Shown here in pieces: positions 35,601 to 47,100 of a stretch of 64,000 bases of DNA. Both the position numbers and the translations under genes were made by a program. Every line of letters starts with the position of its first letter. Within the stretch, counting starts at the first letter, position 1. The DNA lies in contig DF239660.1 of assembly GCA_000507305.1 (NCBI GenBank), positions 1,394 to 65,393 on the forward strand, given 5' to 3'. The notes under the pieces are model-generated. The model did no database searches and had not been told where the DNA came from. It saw only the letters and a program-made list of their open reading frames with translations. The stretch is from Breviolum minutum Mf 1.05b.01. Its lineage: Eukaryota; Sar; Dinophyceae; Suessiales; Symbiodiniaceae.

Positions 35601-38378
35601 CGGAAGGCCAACCTGTGATCATCAAACCATCGACCTTTACAGCAAGGTTGCCCAAATTCGGCACTGTGCCTTTGAGGCTGCAGTTGGATGCCTTGATCGT
35701 GCTTAAACTCGGGCATGCGCTCAACATAGTCAGGAAACGCTCTGCAAGGCCATTCATTGGAACATTGTTCACCTGCGCAATTCAACTCCGACAGGTAAGG
35801 AAACGTAACGAGAAGGGAATTGAAACAAATTCGCTACGCTTTTCGTGTTGAAACTCAGCCCGAGCCTCCAGGTATTGCAATTTGGGAAGCAATGCCTTTT
35901 CTTCATGCCGTGCTTTCCAAAGCTCTTGCAAGTCGTCATTGGCCGGCAGAAATGTCGCCGGCGTGTCCTTGGAACTTTGCTCAAAACGCATGAGCATTCA
36001 CAAGGTATTGGCCACAAGTCCAAATACAAATACCTTGAAGTCACAACCAACTATCCAAAATCTAATTTTGAAAGCTTAAGACACAGAAACCAAGGTCTAA
36101 AATCCTAAACCCAAATGCTAGACGCCTCCTATGGGCGCTTTGTTTTGTGTTCCTGGGATGGCCATCCATGAGACTCCACATGTTCCACATGTGCAACCTA
36201 CACTTGTTGCATCACAAGCGCAACCCTTATCTATCTCAATTTGAGAATCATGTATTGTTTTGGTTTGTCTCTGGTTCCAACAACTGGTTTTGCGAAGGGT
36301 TCATTAATCTAGAATTCGAAAGTGTCCATTAAATAATCTAAACTTGACAACATTAAAATTTATCTCCAATGTGTGCAAAATCAACAAATCAGAGTAGAGT
36401 AGCTCCGAGCAGGGTAAATCACAGAAGAATTTGGTAATATTGGCGTGTCACTCTTCGTGGCAAGAGCATGCAGTATTTGGAGATGTTGGTGTGTCACTTA
36501 TATTGGTGTGTCACTCTTCGTGGCAAGTGCAACGATTTTGGTGGCATTGGGCCATGAAGAGTGACAGGCGCAATGTTGCACTTCCGTTCTTGAAGGACGT
36601 CTCGTACGAACTGCTTTCTTGAAAGATAGCCGCATACCGAAATGTTGTATTTTGCATACAGGCCATGGCAGTTCATGCGAGGATCATGGTTTGCGTGGTA
36701 GTATGGATGTATCATTGGTTTCTGGTGACAAAGCTGCTTCGTAAACAAAAACTTCTGCTTTTGGTGTGGGAGTGTTGCTGCTGTAAAATTGTTTCCGGTG
36801 AAAAAGGCCTGAGCAGTAATTAAAAAAGCTCTGGTGTAAAAGGCGTGTGTACAAAGTTTCTGGTGTAAAAGCTGTTCGGTGTATGCTTCTGTGAAAATGT
36901 TTGTGGTGAAGAAATATGCAGCAAAAGGCTTTCGCTTGCGGTGTGCCATTAGTGATTGTGCTGGGCTTAAGTAAATGGCGTGTTGCTGGATCACCTATAT
37001 AGCCTATAGCGCTGAAACTGACATGTCAAAACAAAGGGAAGCGATGATGCAGACAGGGCCACGGTCAGCTTGTGCACATTCCCAAAAACAAATTCTGTCC
37101 TTGGACTTATAAGTGATTTCCTTTTGAAACTTCTGCCCCCTGGCCTGTCCGGATCTACTGGTGGGATCTGGTGGGATTTTAGAACAGACATGCTTTGCAA
37201 ATCCGGAACCAACCATCATATGCAAATAAATACCAACGTTGAACACGACTTTGTTGAAATCATCCCTGCCAAGCATCACTCAATGTCAAGCTGCGCAGCT
37301 TGGGGCAGCTGCCTCGCCACGCTTCTGACAGCGAGCCATGGACCTGAGTTCTGCCGAGATCGACAACTTCGATCTCTTCAAAGCGCAGCAGCACCGACAA
37401 GTCGCCGGCCACGGCCGTGCCACCGAGGTCGAGCTTTTGCAGCTCCGTGGCTTTCTCCAAGGACTTCAAGTTGCCGGCCACGGCCGTGCCAACGAGGTTG
37501 AGCCCTTTCAGCTTCGTGGCTTTTTCCAAGGACTTCAAGTTGCCGGCCACGGCCGTGCCACGGAGGTCGAGCTCTTGCAGCACCGTGGCTTTCTCCAAGG
37601 ACTCGAAGTTGCCAGCCACAGCCGTGCCATCTAGGTAGAGATCTCGCAGCTTCGTGGCTTTCTCCAAGGACTCCAAGTTGCCGGCCACGGCCGTGCCACC
37701 GAGGTCGAGCTGTTGCAGCTCCGTGGCTTTCTCCAACGACTCCAAGTTGCCAGCCACAGCCGTGCCACTGAGGAAGAGGTGTTGCAGCTTCGTGGCTTTC
37801 TCCAAGGACTCCAAGTTGCCGGCCACGGCGGTGCCACGGAGGGAGAGCCTTTGCAGCTCCGTGGCTTTCTCCAAGGACTTCAAGTTGCCGGCCACGGCCG
37901 TGCCACTGAGGTAGAGCTTTTGCAGCTGCGTGGCTTTTTCCAAGGACTCCAAGTTGCCGGCCACGGCCGTGCCACTGAGGAAGAGCCCTTGCAGCTTCGT
38001 GGCTTTTTCCAAGGACTTCAAGTTGCCGGCCACGGCCGTGCCACTGAGGTAGAGCTTTCGCAGCTCGGGCAATTCTCCGAGTTCCTGCGGCAAAGTGCCA
38101 TGCAGCGCTCAACCTCTGAAGCGTATGCCTGTCACTCGGCAGCCATCTGATGTGATGCCATCCACCTGATGTGGATTTTTCAGTTCTTCTTCGGGAATGC
38201 CCAGTTGGAGCAGCAGTGCTCTCAACGTGGATGCCGAAGTGCACTGCGAGCTGCCATCACTGCGTGGCTGCTGATCCACCTGCAAGACTTGGAATGATTT
38301 CTGATCAAAGTCGCGGATGGCAGATGCCACCAAACAATGCGAAAATATGGCCAGCTGCAAGACTGGCACGGAAGGCAT
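32692..38378 (-). CDS. LRR / cysteine-rich (GCC2-GCC3-like) multi-pass membrane protein, one in-frame TGA
   Basis: Four exons, each an exact number of codons: 38378-37275 (368), 35967-35866 (34), 35772-33883 (630), 33294-32692 (201 with stop). Introns start GCTTGG, GCTCGG and GCCTGG and end AG before an exonic G. Domains in order: signal-like MPSVPVLQLAIFSHCLVASA; an LRR N-cap; ten 23-residue LRRs; more LRRs in exons 2-3 (LPKLQYLE|VNNVPMNG across the splice); a cysteine-rich stretch of the ephrin-receptor/GCC2-GCC3 type (CPKDTF... CTPCPLDSTS, GYSGILCSECAADYRKDGDR); a membrane helix (WFIWVGLVGLILVVLGLAVA), then several more through exon 4, which carries a conserved-looking RSISEMLMERCILEEVEDSD linker. 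Such proteins are a large dinoflagellate family of unknown role, probably surface receptors or transporters. A TGA at 38109-38111 sits where an LRR cysteine would be expected, inside an otherwise unbroken 1,232-residue model. Confidence 0.8.
35968..37274 (-). other. Intron 1 of the LRR gene (1,307 nt, GC-AG)
   Basis: Bounded by SLTLSD|GCTTGG and CCAAG|GAC. It holds a local direct repeat (36434-36534) and a low-complexity block near 36700-36930 in which CTGGTGTAAAA-like phrases recur. The 166-codon open frame there (36994-36494) has His/Phe/Gln-rich composition and no recognisable family, and is not called. Confidence 0.6.
36434..36534. repeat. Direct repeat, about 25 bp
   Basis: TGTCACTCTTCGTGGCAAG occurs at about 36446 and again at about 36507, with a third partial TTGGTGTGTCACTTATATTGG between them. 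A short local duplication in intron 1. Confidence 0.7.
37365..38054 (-). repeat. Ten tandem 69-bp LRR units
   Basis: Each unit encodes LxLxGTAVAGNLxSLEKATxL (23 residues). The first nine units differ at only a few codons, mainly K/E after GNL and the residues around LxL. The tenth (GDLSVLLRFEEIEVVDL) has diverged and is followed by a non-repeat cap. DNA identity is high enough to point to recent tandem expansion or gene conversion. The variable positions fall on the solvent-facing beta-strand residues of the LRR. Confidence 0.9.
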
Positions 38379-39985
38379 CTACGGCATCCACATATGGAAC
38401 TTTCGCACACTTCTTCGCGCGAATTGCTTCACAAGTTTGAGCCTTCTTTGGGCTGAAAATGCCCACGGAAGAAAAAACATGACACCAGAGCTCGAGACCG
38501 TCGTGATTGTGAACATCTGGACATGGAATGAGAATTGACTCTATCAGTTCCAGCTTGAAAGGATGTTGAGATTCTTGAAACAAATCTGATCAGTTCCCTG
38601 GAAACATCTCGAAACACAGATAGGACAAACAGACAAAAACTATGCCCAGTCCATGTCTGTGGCCTCCCTGGAATCTGCAGTGAACACGTAGGATGGATGA
38701 GTTGCTACCGTGGTGCTTTTTTAATGTCAGAGTGATGTCTTGAAGTTCTATATGCTGGCTTGCTGTTGTTCAACCTAGCTGCCGTTGTCGAGGCGTCCCC
38801 TTCCCATTTTTGGTGTTGCCTCCCTGCGCAACATGTTCTGTTTGACTGCAGCACATCTGAAGTCCAAAATCCTTGCCGAAAACTGGCTGATGTTGAGCCA
38901 AAAACCCAGTGGTCCACTCTGTCTTGTCCGTGCCAAGTTGAATACAGAAACATTTTGCTGCACAGAAAATACTCCGGGTTCACTTGGAGATGACCGAACA
39001 TACCCTTGAAACATCTTGAGTTACAAAATTGTCATCGACGCGCCACAACTATTTCAGCCCTTTTTCTCGTGAGGCAGCGAGGCAGGCCAAGTTTTGGCCG
39101 AGCTCAAGCAGTTTCAGTTCTTCCCGTTGATCTCACGGATCAGGATCATTATCCAAGATACTTCGAGCTAAAACATGTTCTGACCTAAGCTGCTCCCGAG
39201 GAAACTTGGAAGTTGAAAAAGTCTCTTTTTGCCAAGTTGAAGTCAAGGCTGCATCACTGCAAACTTTTGTAATTTTCTTGCAAACCTTTTCTAAATCTAC
39301 TATAAATCATTTGCAGGGGAACAACCAAATGAGACCAGATGAGTCGAACTGCAGGAACCTAGCAAGAGGTCAAGTGGCTGTCTCAACACACGGCACACTC
39401 TCTGGAAAAACATGCCCCACGCCAAACTGGTAGTCGGAGCATTGGACAATGGCCATGCTTGCTGCTATCCTCTCCGTTTTTGAGGCGCTGGCACTGTGTG
39501 GAGATGATGAATGAGAGGAACATTCCTGCCAAGTGATGCCAAAATAATGCAAACAACATAAGCCTGAGCTTTAAACAAAAATCACTTCTCTCTCTCTCTC
39601 TCTCTCTGAGCAATACGCACAGAGAATCAGAGATGCTTTTATGATAGTTGAGTCAAGTTTTATTCAACATGGAGAAGTCTCGATCAGATTTGTCAAACAA
39701 CAAATCATCTCGTGCGCCAGGGTTCAAACTTGTGATCTGGAGATGATTATTCCATCCTTGTTGGCCATCTCTCAGAATGTATCTAATCACACCCGTGGAA
39801 TATGACCTTCCCCTTCTAACGGGCCAACCAACAAGAGTTTCGATTGTGGCATGGTCACATTGTCATACTGTCCTTCCATCCCAGAACTTCATGCAATTCT
39901 TCTGCACGACTTCATTTTCATGGGCATCACCTCAAAAAACAGGACGCAGTAGCAAAGTCGCCATCAACTCAGACAACAAGTCCGA
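38379..39985. other. Intergenic region between the LRR gene and glycosyltransferase-like gene A
   Basis: Contains a (CT)n run at 39587-39607. The 3' end of gene A should lie near its right-hand end, but I could not locate a terminal exon equivalent to the one at 44251-44121. Short frames near 39430-39550 and 38700-39000 are not convincing. Confidence 0.35.
39587..39607. repeat. (CT)n microsatellite
   Basis: About ten CT dinucleotides. Confidence 0.9.
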
Positions 39986-42900
39986 CTGAGGCAGCGACAA
40001 TAAGCCTTGGCTTCAGCCTTTTCCTGTGAGTCTTAACATTTGACATTTTTTGAGAAGCTGAAACATGCTGAAACATAAAAAAGTAATGGAAAATAGCTGA
40101 GTCTCGAGTCTCATCATCAACACATGCTCAAGAAGCACCCACCTTGAATTTTGCCATCTGAGCCAACTCCTCCAAGTCAAAGTTTGCCAAGGCACTTTCA
40201 TTCATTTCCCTTGATTTTCATGTGCTCACATCACAAGCTCTTTTCCTCAATACATCGCTTTCTTTCATCGACACAACCACAAACATCCTGGAAATCAGTC
40301 CTTGATAGCAGCCAATTCTCCAGCTTCAGATTCTCCACGGATGGGATTTTGTTGCATCTCCCAACAGCCCAAAGGATACTCCTCCGGAAAGACTCACGAA
40401 ATCATGAAAAAAAACAAGACAGCCATGGGAATAAAATGGAAAAATAAACGAACACTTACATTTGCTGATGTGGCATGTGCTCTTTGAATGTGGCAAGTAT
40501 TTAGAATGAATCATTATATCATTCTCCACGAATGTTCTTTGAAGGATTGAGGTACAAGATCTCTGCCAGTAACGTTACTTCCTCAACTTCAGGAAGTGCG
40601 GTACCAACACAGACCTCCACATATCCTCTTGAAAATGAAGTGAACAAAGTTTTGTATGGAGACATGACCATCTCGTGTTCCGGTGGCCCAATTTCTGCAC
40701 TGCATTATTGGAGAAACATGTCACAAATTAAACATTGAGAAAATCAACTGCCGTAACGCTCAACAACAATTGAAAACCAGAAGGTCATCAAACAATCCTG
40801 CAAAAACCCAAAGGATCCTCAAAATATCGAACACATGAACTCCCTCCGAATGTCAAACAATTTCCCTGGCAGTCCCTGTTTCGTCGATTTTTGGATGGTT
40901 GTCCACAACCAGAAGCTCCAGGAAAAGCCACCTGGACGTTGAAATCAACAATTTCTCTCCTAAAACTTAACATGACTTCATTGAAAAGTATTTGAAATTT
41001 ATCGAAAGTTCGGCTTTCTGTCGATTTTTTTGAAGTTTACATTGAGCTCTTGAAATTCGAAGGCACACAACAGAAACTAAACTCGGCGATCTTGGCACCT
41101 TGACCTTCGCTGACCTTCAGTGGTCAAAAGATGTCGAAAGCGAGACTTTCGGGGACTCCAAGGTGGTCCGAGGGCTCTTGAAGTCTGAAACGAGGAGTTT
41201 CCGAAGCCGGGGAGTTCTTGCGCCGAGGCACAGGATGTTCATGGCCAACGTAGGATAAATCATATCTTGTGAACACGAATCAGGCCATTCAGCTCGATTC
41301 TTCATGAACCTTTCAAGTGGATGCAAATGCATGCAAAAATGTCACCAAATGTCGGTTGAAGGCATATCGAGGCGGCTAATCAAGGTACACAAGGTATATC
41401 AATGGTATATCCAAAGTATGGCTGTATACAGTAGATATTATTTTTAAGGTACCAATTGAGAAAGAGTGAGAGCCGTTTGCGATCATCTTCACCCGACTTT
41501 TACATCGAAAAACATGCCTTTTCGAGTCCACAAGAAGACTCTGAAATCCAACGAGCACACCAAAGATGCCATCAAGACACAAAGGACAACCAACTGCACG
41601 ACCTTCTTTGGATGTTCGGTTGTCCGCTGAGGCAACTTGCCCCACAGCCGACCAGTTGTCTTTCAGAGCCTTGCCAAGAGGAAAACATGGGATGCAAACT
41701 GAACGGTGAGGACAGCAAAGATTTGATTTCAAGACTGCAATTGAATTCGATAGCCTTGTATTTTGTAAACCTGCAAAATGGAATAGAATTATGAAATATG
41801 ACAAATGTCTTGCTAGATTTGGAGCAAAACTTTGATGAGGCACGGTCAACGAGGGGGAGGCATTCATGCTGTCTGCCTGGACGAACTTCCGGTTGAACAC
41901 GAAGGCATTTCCCCACCTGAATCGACATGACCGACATGCATCCAACTGATCTGCAGGCTGTGCAGAATGGAACTTACAACACTTTCGGGTAGAAACTCTG
42001 CCCAGTGATGTTGAGACCTGTAGCTCCATGATTTTTCGTTTGAACATGTTTAAAGTCCCATCAATATATCGACATTGAGATGTAGAATTCACACCGATGC
42101 CGCCGCGGCACATGAGCATGATAGGGCCATCAAGTGCAGCTTTGTCTTCTTTGCTGCCCTCCTCCATTTTCTGCAAGTATGCCAGAATATTTTCCTGCAA
42201 AATGCGTCAGTACCCTTTGGCCAAATGCAATTTGAAAAACATCCCAGAATTTACTATACCCTGATGTTCTAAGTCCATAGTTCCAGGATGCCTATTTTCG
42301 CGAATCAATCTGTGCATCACCGCATCTGTCAGGCGTCCTTCGCACGGGATGGGCTTAGGAAATGATCCAACCTGACAACGTCTGACAGCATCCACTGGTT
42401 GAGATGCTTGACATCACTGAGGTGTCGAACTCTGAATTCAATAGCCAATCCTCGATCGGATCAGATTTTTTCTGCAACACAAAATCAATGCATAGATCTA
42501 AATATCATGACAGTATCAAATTGTAGTTTGCTTATATTCTTACATAATTATTGGTGTTTTTCAAGAGTTTTAGTGGAAAAGAGTTTTATGAGATATGGTC
42601 ACTTTGTTGGCATTTCAATTCTTCCTCTCAAGTGTCTCAAGATGTTTTGTCTTTTTACTTCTTCAACTCTTCACTTCTTCATTCATATCATTTTGGGCGA
42701 GACACGTATTGATCTGCCACGCCAGACTTCAGCAAATAATCCCAGGATGGCATCAATCCCACCATGTTTCGATGGTACAGCCTTCACTCAACGTGTTTAG
42801 TGATTTGGCTCACTGACGGTTGTTAAACTCAGAGCCAGGCCATTGTTTATGAGTCCGTTCCCTTAGAGCCACTGTTTCAAACACGTTGGCATACTATCTG

Positions 42901-43732
42901 TAGTGAGTCATCATGATGAAGTTCAGCAACATAAAAACACTAGAGCAGAGCTGTAGATTGCACGGGTCTGAACCTTTTCTGAAACTTTGCCCAGCTTCAC
43001 TCTCTGTGTTGGCACCTCTACTCGAATGAAGTCTTCTTCATCGGTCTTTTCAGGACTCTGCGTGTCTGTGAAGAAAAGATGTCCTGACTCACAATTTTCC
43101 ATTCGATGTGAGTTTTGAAGCTAACTTCAGCTTTTTCAGAAGATCCAAGCTTCCCTAAGTATCATCTTGCATACACAACACCCAACAAAACATGCATCAA
43201 GCAACCTCAGTTGCTGAAAAGTCTACAAGACATGTCATCGTTCGATCTCTTTCCCCTTCACTTTAAGTTTCTGACCATTGCATTTCTTGTATTGCTTTCT
43301 GACCTGATGGTTTGGTGCTTTCTGACCAAAACACAATGCCTCAACGGTGCAGCCTTTTGTTTGCAGAAATTTTCTGCCTCGTTCAGTACTCCTTCGTCAT
43401 TCTTGCGGCGAGGCGACCATGCGAAGCAAAACAAAGTCCTTTGGTGTCGAAGGGTTGGGAAGACTGACAGAATTTAAGAAAGTTTGGGTGCATTTTCAGC
43501 AGAAGCCTCCAAAACCCACGAAAATCCCTCAAAAGAACTTGACATAAAATTTCTTTGTTTCCAGATTCTTTCATGCCTTTGTCCAAGCGTCATATTGCTG
43601 GACAGGTTGGACGCTCTCAGGGGTTCCCTGGGGTCTCTTGAAATCGGCGCTGACGTCGGCATCGGCGCTGGTGGCACTGATGAGGCTGGGATGGGCTTGG
43701 GCGTAGGAGTTGAACTTGTCGCTGAGGTTTGC
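39986..43732 (-). CDS. Glycosyltransferase-like gene A (tandem family, type II membrane form)
   Basis: Exons in order: 43732-about 43570 (Pro/Ser/Thr-rich stem, PTPKPIPASSVPPAPMPTSA), 43463-43354 (TLFCFAWSPRRKNDE), 43083-42991 (HLFFTDTQSPEKTDEEDFIR), about 42400-42346 (VVRLDHFLSPS), 42194-42112 (ENILAYLQKMEEGS...GPIML), 41916-41877 (WGNAFVFNRKFVQ), 41669-41581 (ALKDNWSAVGQVAS...AVGCP), 41309-41246 (FMKNRAEWPDSCSQDMIYPT), 40931-40875 (GASGCGQPSKNRRNR), 40381-40301 (EYPLGCWEMQQNP), 40169-40143 (ELAQMAKFK), 40020-about 39986 (EKAEAKAYC). Phases agree across all the central junctions. The aromatic FCFAW, an xLDHF metal-site-like motif, WGNAFVFN and GCP...SCSQD order recall GT31 enzymes (C1GALT1/Fringe type) as expanded in dinoflagellates; this is inference from memory. 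A Golgi location would fit the stem. The 3' end is not found. Confidence 0.65.
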
Positions 43733-44120
43733 CTAAGTTTGGAAGTCAATGGATGCAACTTCCATTTTGGGAAGCTTATGGATTAATGGATGTGAATAAG
43801 TGTGATTTCTCTCCGAGTCTCTCAGGATTTGTAACTCATAGATTACCTCGTTACCTTCAAGGCGAGCTTCATATCCTCTTAATCATGCAGTCAAACGTTA
43901 TCATTTGGCATGGGTAGCAACCAATCAAACACACAGCCGGAAGTTTATTTTGTACGCTGTTCCCCTCATTTCAATCCTGTGACATCCGACTAATTCTCTT
44001 TTGCAAAGTCAATCTATCCGGATCTGAAATGTTCGAATCATGAGAACATAATACATTGTGATAAGTGACAAAGGTTCTAGATGGTCCTAGATTTGAAGCT
44101 ATTTCTACCTCATCGTCAAG

Positions 44121-47100
44121 TCACACTGGAGCAACCACCGGCCGTTGGGTTACACTGCTCACAAAGCTTGTGCCATTGCTTTCATCCAGTAGCTCTCGCG
44201 CCAATTTGTGAATTGCCACGTTGTTAACGTGGTGTATGATTGCAACATGTCCTGGGTTATTTTTCATTATATAAGCAATTCTTGATATGCAAGACTGGTG
44301 GCATTTCGGGACCGTGACATTTGTGAATTTCCTGAAGGAGTGATAAAGCCACCAAGCTGCGTCCATCGTAAAACTTTTTGCCTCCAGCAATTGGTCAATG
44401 AATCAAAACTTTGAACACAGAAACATAGAAATTCTCAAAGTTTACACATCCAAGATACAGTTGTTCACCACAGCACCAAAGGAATGTGCCGCGCAATATG
44501 AATCAGCCGCATCCTGCCGAGAGGGAAACAATTAGAACAAGGCAAGATCGATGTGATGTTTTTGAACGCCATTTAACTCCCAGGTTTCGGAACATGCTCT
44601 TGATCTGTGCAGTCACCTAGTTTTCCATCAAAAAGGACTCCAGGAAACATACAATTCATATTTGTTCAAAATAAGAATAAAATCACTGGCATTTGTATCA
44701 CCACAGTACGGTGGTGTCGCACAACGTTTCTTACACCATGACAGGTTGCTATTTTGAGGGATTGGCAGTGTGAGGAACTTTGGAGTTCAAAAGTTTCTGA
44801 GATGAATTGACTTGCAACTGTGACGCCGTGTTCCCCGCACCCTTGATCTGTCTTGGTTTGCACCGTCGCCAGTGTCCTTTTCTAATTTCTCCATCTCTGC
44901 CAAAACACGAATAGCATTCAGCTCACCTCAAAGGATTTGAAATTTGATCAGTCGGACAACCACTCACCGTTCCTTCTTGTTGAGATCGCACAACCTCCCA
45001 GCCAGACCCAAAATAGATAACATCGTCGTGCTTTGCATATGTAATCGTGCCTTGGAGGGACTCACCGCCCAAGGGATTTTGCTGCATTTCCCAGCAGCCC
45101 AAAGGAAGCTCCTCAAATTCATATTGAGATCAGGAGCTTTTGAATACATTGGTTGTCCATGTGTGTATGTCAATTCATGTGTTTTTTTGTTGTTTTTGAA
45201 TGATTACTTGTCAACTCATGAGTTATGTCTGTCCAAATGCGTCAAAACAATCACAAGAAATCTCACTTCTTTCCGCTGACAATCCTTGTTTTTGTACTTG
45301 GCTGGATGTCCACAGCCCGGATCTCCCAACGTCACCACTTTTTGTTTGGCGATTTTGGGTAGAACATCCCAGGCCTTGGAACTGCCAAATTGATGCTTTT
45401 GACTCCAAAAAGATCGGCCTTTTATTTTCAAACAAGAAAGTCGTGGATCACTTTTTTGGGGAACAAAACAAAGCAAAAACAACTTCAAATCCAAGCTTTG
45501 CAAAGAATTTCAGTCCACAGCATAAAGAAACAAGAAACAAGAAACAATTTAACATTTGAACGGATTTTAAGCGATGTATAGATGTTTGTACTCAGCAGAT
45601 GAATCACCAACCACTGAACCACTGAACCACTGAACCACTGAACCACTGAACCACTGAGCCACTGAGCTGTCCCCACCAAGGCTGGGTAAATGATATCTTG
45701 AGAGCAGGAACTTGGCCATTCGCTTTTGCCCTTCATAAACCTTCGGCGTTCACGCGAAATCCCACCATTTTTTGGCATTCATGGCCAGAATGAAGATATA
45801 CTCAGATATACTCAGATATACTCAGATATACTCAGATATACTGATATCATCTGATATCATCCGATATTCTAAAATGAAACAAACAATTGCCATGTCAAGG
45901 AACAAAGGACATCCCACAGCAGTGGCTTCATCTTTGGTTCCATTTCCCGAGGCGGTTACACCTGTAAGAGCCACACCCGAAACACGTCCTTTGCCAGGCT
46001 CTTTGTCAAAGGGAAACATGTGGTAAAACAAACACAAAAAACAAAACAATGCTTTGGAATGGAAGCTGGTGAGAAAGATCCAAGGCTGAATTGAGGAGGT
46101 GGAACGAGGGAATAGATGGTTGACCGTAACTGATTGAATGAGAAACAAGGACAAAATACAAACAAAGATATTTGACAATTAGGACAAAGGGCATGTGCTC
46201 TTGTTGCGGCTTCCAAACCACAGAAGTGCTTGCATAGAGACAACTAGTCTCCTGCTATTTCAAATTTCATATTTTTAACATTTTCAACCACTATCATCCG
46301 GGTTAGTTTGTGTGTAAGATCTCTGCATGGTCACGATGCACAGATTTACAAGGAGACTGTGACCCATGTTTTCTGGAGCAACTCATGAAACCACGAGCGG
46401 AGTGGGAGCAACTCATCGAGCCTAATTTATCCCAGTGTTTTCTCATCTCGAGGAGCAGTTTTCTGTTGAACACCTGAGAGACAGTTTCAGCAGTGGCTGA
46501 CTTCAGCTTTGCTAGGCACAACATCCAACAGAGTCCAAGAAACGAAGGCATTGCCCCACATCAGCATCACAGGCTGTTCCTGGCTCAATCCAAAATCTTG
46601 ATTTATGAACATACGGAAAAAAATTGACATCGTCACATCGTCGACATCGTCATTCTCGAGCCAGTTGGTCTAGTTAGCAACTTTCCGAACCGCTGCAGGG
46701 TACATCACTGTACGCCTTTGGCTTGTCGATGCGATCGGCATAGGCGGCAATGTTGATTTTGGCTCGGGCCTGGCATTCCGAAAGGGTGAATTTAACCCAC
46801 CTTCACCGACATCATGCAACCAAAAACACAACTTCGATGCGAAGCAAATGCACACCTCTGCCACAATGAGTTTTTCTTCAGTGCTTATTATAACATCTTA
46901 TCACCTTTGGCTTTTATCATGATTTTGTCTTTTTTTAACATCGTTCTGGGGATTCGACAGGGCTTAGAAAATGGTCAAGTTCGGCATTGATGAACCAGTC
47001 GTGCTCCTCAACAAGTTGTGATCCTGAGTGTTCATCAACTCAACGATGGAAGGCTTTGAATCCGCTGAAGTGACTGTGCCTTGATCACAAATTGAGGAAA

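Noticed and set aside
36494..36994. 166-codon minus-strand frame in intron 1 of the LRR gene
   Set aside because: Low-complexity repeats, unusual composition and no splice or family support.
37365..38054. Possible CRISPR or satellite array
   Set aside because: There are no spacers between units; the array is an in-frame protein repeat.
37338..38150. Long plus-strand and alternate minus-strand frames across the LRR repeats
   Set aside because: A 69-bp unit is a multiple of three, so any frame that is open once stays open. Only the TAVAGNL frame has LRR residues.
44970..45066. Extension of the EMQQNP exon of gene B to ITYAKHDDVIYFGSGWEVV
   Set aside because: The frame stays open, but a canonical GTGAGT donor occurs at 45065 and the extension has no counterpart in genes A or C. 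It was left as probable intron.
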